Source of the DNA: Saccharothrix tamanrassetensis
GTDB taxonomy: Bacteria; Actinomycetota; Actinomycetes; Mycobacteriales; Pseudonocardiaceae
Direction: 5' to 3'
DNA length: 64,000 bases
Assembly (NCBI RefSeq): GCF_014203665.1
Contig: NZ_JACHJN010000009.1
Location: 1 to 64,000 of the forward strand
The notes under the pieces were generated by a model. That model saw only the letters and a list, made by a program, of their open reading frames with translations. It was not told the DNA's origin and did no database searches. A program made the position numbers and the translations under genes. This document shows positions 59,715 through 64,000 of this stretch, in pieces; the stretch's first letter is position 1, and every line of letters begins with the position of its first letter.

Positions 59715-61706
59715 CTACCTGGTCGGCCCGCCGGTGCCGCCGACCTTGAAGTCGAACAGGATCACGTTGATCCGGGCGTTCTTCGCGACCGCCGCCTCCG
59801 GCTTGATCTCCGTTTCGGCGATCTTCTTGTCCTGGTTCAGGTCGTTGGTCGGGGTCCGGTTCGACACGTTGAGGTCACCGGTCCAGCCGAGCTGACCGAG
59901 CTTGGCCCGCGCCTGGCCCTCCGTCATGCCGGTCAGGTCCGGCATCAGGAACTGGTTGCCCTTGGACACGCTCAGCGTGACCAGGGTGCCCTTCTCGGCC
60001 CGGCCGGGCGCCGGGTTCTGGGCGACCACCTCGCCCTGGTCCCGCGGGCTGTCCACGTCCTTGGTCTGCACCTTGAACCCGTTGCCCTCCAACGTCTCCC
60101 GCGCGCGCTGGATCGTCTGGCCGGTCACGTCGGGCAGCTGCACGGTGTCCGGGCCCTTGCCGATGAACACGGTGATGGCGCTGCCCTTGGCGGCCTTCGT
60201 GCCGGCGCCGGGGTTCTGGTCGGCGACCTTGCCGATCAGCCTGTTGTCCTCCACCTCGACCGTCTCGGTGGACTGCTTGAACACCCACTGCGCTTCTTCC
60301 AGCTTCTTCTGCGCGTCGACGGGCGACAGGCCCTTCACGTCGGGCACCTCGACCTGCTCGGCGGGTGCGCCGACGATCAGCTTGACCTTGTCCAACTTGG
60401 CGACCTCGCGGCCGATCGGCGGGTCGGTCTCCAGCACCTTGTCGATCTGCTCGGCGGTGCACGTCGGCTCGGGGCCGGGCTGGCACGGGCGCGTCACCAT
60501 GCTGGCGTCCAGGCCCAGCCTGCGCAGCTCGTCCAGCGCGGCGGCCGAGGTCTGGCCCTTCACGTCCGGGATCGGGAACTTGGTCGAGCCCGTGTTGCCG
60601 CCCTTGTCGGCCAGCAGCGACGCGGTGATCCAGGCGGCCAGCGCGAGGACCGCGATGCACAGCAGGACGACCAGCGTGATCATGATCGTCTTCTTGCGCC
60701 GGGCCCGCCGCTCCTCCTCTTCCTCGGCCACCGGGTCGTAGTCGTCCGGTTCCGCGCGCAGCGCCGACGGGCGGTGCCTGCCGCCGGCGGCCGCCTCGGT
60801 GCGCGGCGACTGGTTCAGCACCGCGGTGCGGTCCTCGGGCGTCATCACGGCGGGCGCGGACGGGCGCTGGCCGGACAGCACGCGCACCAGGTCCGCGCGC
60901 ATCTCGGCGGCCGACTGGTAGCGGTTCGCCGGGCCCTTCGCCATCGCCTTGAGCACGATCGCGTCCAGCGCGGGCGTCACCTTCGGGTTCAGCGACGATG
61001 GCGGCTTCGGGTCCTCGCGCACGTGCTGGTAGGCCACCGCCACCGGCGAGTCCCCGGTGAACGGCGGTTCACCGGTCAGCAGCTCGAACAGCACGCAGCC
61101 CGACGCGTACACGTCCGACCGGGCGTCCACCGCCTCGCCGCGCGCCTGCTCCGGCGACAGGTACTGGGCGGTGCCGATCACGGCCGCCGTCTGGGTCACC
61201 GCCGCCTGGCCGTCGTGCACGGCCCGCGCGATGCCGAAGTCCATCACCTTCACCGCGCCCGAACGGGTGATCATCACGTTCGCGGGCTTCACGTCCCGGT
61301 GCACGATGCCGTGCCGGTGGCTGAAGTCCAGCGCCGCCGACACGTCGGCCATGATCTCCATGGCGCGCTTGCCGGTCAGCGGTCCCTGCGTCTTGACGAT
61401 GTCGCGCAGCGTCCGGCCGTCGACGAACTCCATCACGATGTAGGGCAGCGGGCCGTACTCGGTGTTCGTCTCACCGGTGTCGTAGACGGCGACGATGGCG
61501 GGGTGGTTCAGCGCCGCGGAGTTCTGGGCCTCCCTCCGGAACCGCTCCTGGAACTGGGTGTCGCGGGCGAGGTCGGCACGGAGCACCTTGATCGCCACGT
61601 CCCGGCCGAGCCGCACGTCGCGGCCCTTGTGGACCTCCGACATGCCGCCGTAGCCGAGGGTCTCACCCAGTTCGTAGCGGTTGGAGAGCAGTCGCGGAGT
61701 GCTCAT
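59715..61706 (-). CDS. pknB: Serine/threonine protein kinase PknB with four PASTA domains
   Basis: 663-aa transmembrane kinase. The kinase domain covers residues about 10-275: P-loop LGYGGMSEVHKG, catalytic Lys in VAIKVL, HRDVKPANV, DFG in VMDFGIA, and the activation loop GTAQYLSPEQARG. A juxtamembrane linker, one transmembrane helix (about 342-365, IMITLVVLLCIAVLALAAWI) and four PASTA repeats (about 375-660; starts PIPDVKG, EVPDVKG, QLPDVTG, LMPDLTG) follow. It senses muropeptides/lipid II and phosphorylates wall and division proteins, probably including the MurJ-partner pseudokinase and CwlM. 69 bases downstream of pknA. Confidence 0.97.
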   Translation of the reverse strand: MSTPRLLSNRYELGETLGYGGMSEVHKGRDVRLGRDVAIKVLRADLARDTQFQERFRREAQNSAALNHPAIVAVYDTGETNTEYGPLPYIVMEFVDGRTLRDIVKTQGPLTGKRAMEIMADVSAALDFSHRHGIVHRDVKPANVMITRSGAVKVMDFGIARAVHDGQAAVTQTAAVIGTAQYLSPEQARGEAVDARSDVYASGCVLFELLTGEPPFTGDSPVAVAYQHVREDPKPPSSLNPKVTPALDAIVLKAMAKGPANRYQSAAEMRADLVRVLSGQRPSAPAVMTPEDRTAVLNQSPRTEAAAGGRHRPSALRAEPDDYDPVAEEEEERRARRKKTIMITLVVLLCIAVLALAAWITASLLADKGGNTGSTKFPIPDVKGQTSAAALDELRRLGLDASMVTRPCQPGPEPTCTAEQIDKVLETDPPIGREVAKLDKVKLIVGAPAEQVEVPDVKGLSPVDAQKKLEEAQWVFKQSTETVEVEDNRLIGKVADQNPGAGTKAAKGSAITVFIGKGPDTVQLPDVTGQTIQRARETLEGNGFKVQTKDVDSPRDQGEVVAQNPAPGRAEKGTLVTLSVSKGNQFLMPDLTGMTEGQARAKLGQLGWTGDLNVSNRTPTNDLNQDKKIAETEIKPEAAVAKNARINVILFDFKVGGTGGPTR

Positions 61707-61775
61707 CAGTGCTTCGTCCCGCTCCTCGTCAACGGTCCTGCCATCGCTTCCGTCCGCCTTCGTACCGTTCGGGCG

Positions 61776-63185
61776 TTACGTCGGTACACACGTCACCGTC
61801 ACCCGTGAGCCGATCGCAACCTCGCCCGTCGGGCTCAGATCCATCACCAGGCACCGCTCCTGATCCCTCGGCGCGCCACCCTGTTCGGCGTGCACCTCGG
61901 GCTCCAAGCCGTACCCGGAGAGCTTCTTCGCGACCTCGTCGGCCGGGCGGTCGACGAAGTCGGACTTCGTGATCGTGACCTTCGGTGTGCCGGGGATCCG
62001 ATCGGTCGAGTCCTGCGCGGTCGTGCCGGCGCTCGTGGCACCCGGCCTGCCGGCCCCGCCGGGCACCTCTTCTTCCTTGCCGATCGCGCGCAGGATGACC
62101 ACGCCTAGAACCAACAGCGCGGCCACCAGCACAGCGACCATAACCCACAGCACGGCCCTGTTGCGCCCCGGTGGGCGCGCCGGCGGCGGCAACGGTCCGA
62201 AAGCGCCCGTGCGCGGAGTGTTCACCTGCGGCGGTACCGGCTGCATCCCCGGTCGGGAGGCCGGCTGGCTCACCGGCACGCCCGGCGGGGTGAGCTGCGC
62301 CATAGGGGCCGGCCCGAGGGCCATGGCGAACCCGGTCGGCGCGGGCAGCGGCTGCCCGGCGCGCACCGCGCCCACCGCGGCGGCGAACTCGCCCCCGTTG
62401 CGGTACCGCTGGCGCGGGTCCTTCACCAGGGTCGCCTCGATCAGCGCGCGCGGGCCCGGCGGCACGTCCGGCGGCAGCGGCGGGGCGATGTCCCGGATGT
62501 GCATCATGGCCACGGTCACCGCGTTCTCGGACAGGAACGGCCGGTGCCCGGTCAGGCACTCGTAGCCGCACACGGCCAGCGCGTACACGTCGCTGGCGGG
62601 CTCGGCCGCGTGGCCGAGGGCCTGCTCGGGGGCGATGTAGTGGGCGGTGCCCATGACCATCCCGGTGTGCGTCACCGGGGCGGCGTCGGCTGCCTTCGCG
62701 ATGCCGAAGTCGGTGATCTTCACCGTGCCGTTCGGGGTGACCAGGATGTTGCCCGGCTTCACGTCCCGGTGCACCAGGCCGCGCTCGTGCGCCGCCTGCA
62801 ACGCGTTGCCCGCCTGCTCCAGCACGTCCAGCGTGCGGTCCGCGCCGAGCCGGCCGCGCGCGATGATCGCCGCCAGCGGCTCGCCCTCCACCAGTTCCAT
62901 CACCAGGTACGCGGTGTCCTCCGGCCCGTCGGGCACGGACGCCGTCTCGCCGTAGTCGTGCACCGCGGCGATACCGGGGTGGTTCAGCGACGCCGTGGTG
63001 CGCGCCTCGATCCGGAACCGGTTGAGGAACTCCGAGTCGCCGGACAGCTCCGCCTTCAGCACCTTCACCGCGACCTTGCGGTCCAGCCGGGTGTCGGCCG
63101 CTTCCCAGACCTCGCCCATGCCACCCACCGCGATCCGCTTGGACAAGCGGTACCGCTCGGCGAGCAACTGGCCGGAGGTCAGCAT
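61776..63185 (-). CDS. pknA: Serine/threonine protein kinase PknA with a C-terminal PASTA-like domain
   Basis: 469-aa transmembrane kinase. The kinase domain (about 12-270) has the P-loop [25 protein letters not shown] in ITDFGIAK and [14 protein letters not shown] Pro-rich linker follows, then a transmembrane helix (about 345-367, [20 protein letters not shown]). The last ~70 residues (from about 400) read [22 protein letters not shown]...[12 protein letters not shown], resembling one PASTA domain; M. tuberculosis PknA has none. It regulates shape and division with PknB. ATGA overlap with pbpA indicates an operon. Confidence 0.95.
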   Translation of the reverse strand: MLTSGQLLAERYRLSKRIAVGGMGEVWEAADTRLDRKVAVKVLKAELSGDSEFLNRFRIEARTTASLNHPGIAAVHDYGETASVPDGPEDTAYLVMELVEGEPLAAIIARGRLGADRTLDVLEQAGNALQAAHERGLVHRDVKPGNILVTPNGTVKITDFGIAKAADAAPVTHTGMVMGTAHYIAPEQALGHAAEPASDVYALAVCGYECLTGHRPFLSENAVTVAMMHIRDIAPPLPPDVPPGPRALIEATLVKDPRQRYRNGGEFAAAVGAVRAGQPLPAPTGFAMALGPAPMAQLTPPGVPVSQPASRPGMQPVPPQVNTPRTGAFGPLPPPARPPGRNRAVLWVMVAVLVAALLVLGVVILRAIGKEEEVPGGAGRPGATSAGTTAQDSTDRIPGTPKVTITKSDFVDRPADEVAKKLSGYGLEPEVHAEQGGAPRDQERCLVMDLSPTGEVAIGSRVTVTCVPT

Positions 63186-64000
63186 CAGCGGCTCCCGAGA
63201 TAGGCGCCGACGACCGCGCGGCCCAGCGGCGCGGCGACCCGGCCCCCGGTCGCGGCCAAGCCCGCGTCACCGCCGTTCTCCACGATCACGGCGATCGCGA
63301 TCTCCGGCTTCTCGGCCGGCGCGAACGCCACGTACCAGGCGTGCGGCTTGGTGTTCTTGACGTTCTCGCCGTGCTCGGCGGTGCCGGTCTTGGAGGCGAT
63401 GGTCACGCCGGACAGCTTGCCGCCACCGGCGGTGTTCTTCTCCGACTCGACCATCATGTCGCGCAGCGCGTGGGCGTGGTCGACCTTCATCGCGTCTTCG
63501 ACGTCGTCGCCCTTGTCCTCGCTGATCACCTGGAGGTCGGGGGCGAGGATCTTCTGCACCAGGTGCGGGCGCATCCGCACGCCGCCGTTGGCGATGGTCG
63601 CCGCGACCACCGCGTTCTCCAGCGGTGTCACCAGCACGTCCCGCTGGCCGATGCCGGTCTGGTAGACCGCCGGCCGCTCCGTCATCGGGCCGAGCCGGGA
63701 GGTCTCCACCGGCATCGGGATGTTCAGGTCCTGGTCGTCGAAGCCGAACTTCGCGGCGGCCTTGCGCAGCTTCTCCGGGCCCAGCTGGTCGGCCAGCACC
63801 GCGAACGCGGTGTTGCACGACTTCGCCAGCGCCTCCTGGAGGGTGGCGGTCACGCCGTTGCCGCAGTTGGTGTCGTTGTAGTTCGGCAGCGGTGTGTTGG
63901 TGCCCGGCAGGGTGATCACCGGCCGGCCGTCGACCTCGCTGTCCTTGGTCTTGCCCTCGGCCAGCGCGGCGGCGGCCACGATCAGCTTGAACGTCGAACC
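63185..64000 (-). CDS. pbpA: Penicillin-binding protein PbpA (partial, N terminus beyond window)
   Basis: C-terminal transpeptidase part of a class B penicillin-binding protein (at least 271 codons visible). The serine motif STFK is just inside the right edge, the SxN motif SCN follows at about 60 residues and the KTG motif is in [13 protein letters not shown]. The protein cross-links peptidoglycan, in concert with RodA upstream in other actinomycetes. The gene is cut by the window end; translation continues off the edge. Its stop overlaps the pknA start. Confidence 0.93.
   Translation of the reverse strand, partial: GSTFKLIVAAAALAEGKTKDSEVDGRPVITLPGTNTPLPNYNDTNCGNGVTATLQEALAKSCNTAFAVLADQLGPEKLRKAAAKFGFDDQDLNIPMPVETSRLGPMTERPAVYQTGIGQRDVLVTPLENAVVAATIANGGVRMRPHLVQKILAPDLQVISEDKGDDVEDAMKVDHAHALRDMMVESEKNTAGGGKLSGVTIASKTGTAEHGENVKNTKPHAWYVAFAPAEKPEIAIAVIVENGGDAGLAATGGRVAAPLGRAVVGAYLGSR

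Overview
This window is the replication-origin region of a high-GC actinomycete chromosome. Gene order (pcnA, mutT4-like, DUF6049, murJ, sigM, trxBA, cwlM, parBA, rsmG, jag, yidC, rnpA, rpmH, dnaA, oriC, dnaN, gnd, recF, dciA, gyrBA, tRNA-Ile/tRNA-Ala, cwsA-like, ppiA, crgA, sortase E, pabA, pknBA, pbpA) follows the mycobacterial origin region. The very high GC, abundant GTG/TTG starts and gene content suggest a Pseudonocardiales genus of the Saccharothrix/Lentzea/Actinosynnema kind. That genus-level guess is inference.

Layout. Bases 1-150 are homopolymeric G/C sequence that looks like a contig edge. 155-11.9 kb is a variable flank: leuS behind a leucine-rich leader peptide and terminator hairpin, two phytase-like secreted paralogs around a Uma2 gene, an SdpI-type membrane protein, a short UvrA paralog, yqgE, an MFS transporter and a small LuxR-type regulator. 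12-23.9 kb is the envelope/redox block: pcnA, a Nudix gene, DUF6049, murJ, a stand-alone MurJ-partner pseudokinase, sigM with its anti-sigma factor, trxBA behind a SigR/SigH-type promoter, and cwlM. 24-28.7 kb is an accessory insert: an AbiL-like RloA/RloB pair, ydcF, an ArsR-AHSA1 fusion and a GNAT gene. 28.8-37.2 kb carries an aminotransferase, ddl, parB-parA-rsmG, a Nudix gene, jag-yidC-yidD-rnpA-rpmH and a cluster of parS sites. 37.2-49.8 kb holds dnaA, a 1.1 kb oriC with DnaA boxes and a basal-unwinding-type element, dnaN, gnd, recF, dciA, gyrB, gyrA and a DUF3566 gene. 49.8-64 kb holds two tRNAs, small membrane proteins, the divisome/envelope genes cwsA-like and crgA, a repeat-bearing class E sortase, an iron-box-controlled ferredoxin reductase, pabA, and pknB-pknA-pbpA running off the right edge.

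How the genes work together. Replication initiation (DnaA, DnaN, RecF, DciA, gyrase), segregation (ParAB-parS), membrane insertion (YidC, YidD, Jag) and cell-wall control (MurJ, pseudokinase, CwlM, CwsA, CrgA, PknA/B, PbpA) are co-located as in other Actinobacteria. The most novel-looking item is a pair of structured repeats (11478-11604 and 31127-31252). Each has a conserved outer stem, a conserved 23-nt loop and a conserved 3' hairpin, but unrelated, perfectly self-complementary inner arms, and each lies between convergent genes. Other notable signals are a parS site inside a terminator, DnaA-box clusters outside oriC, and the defence-like gene pair.
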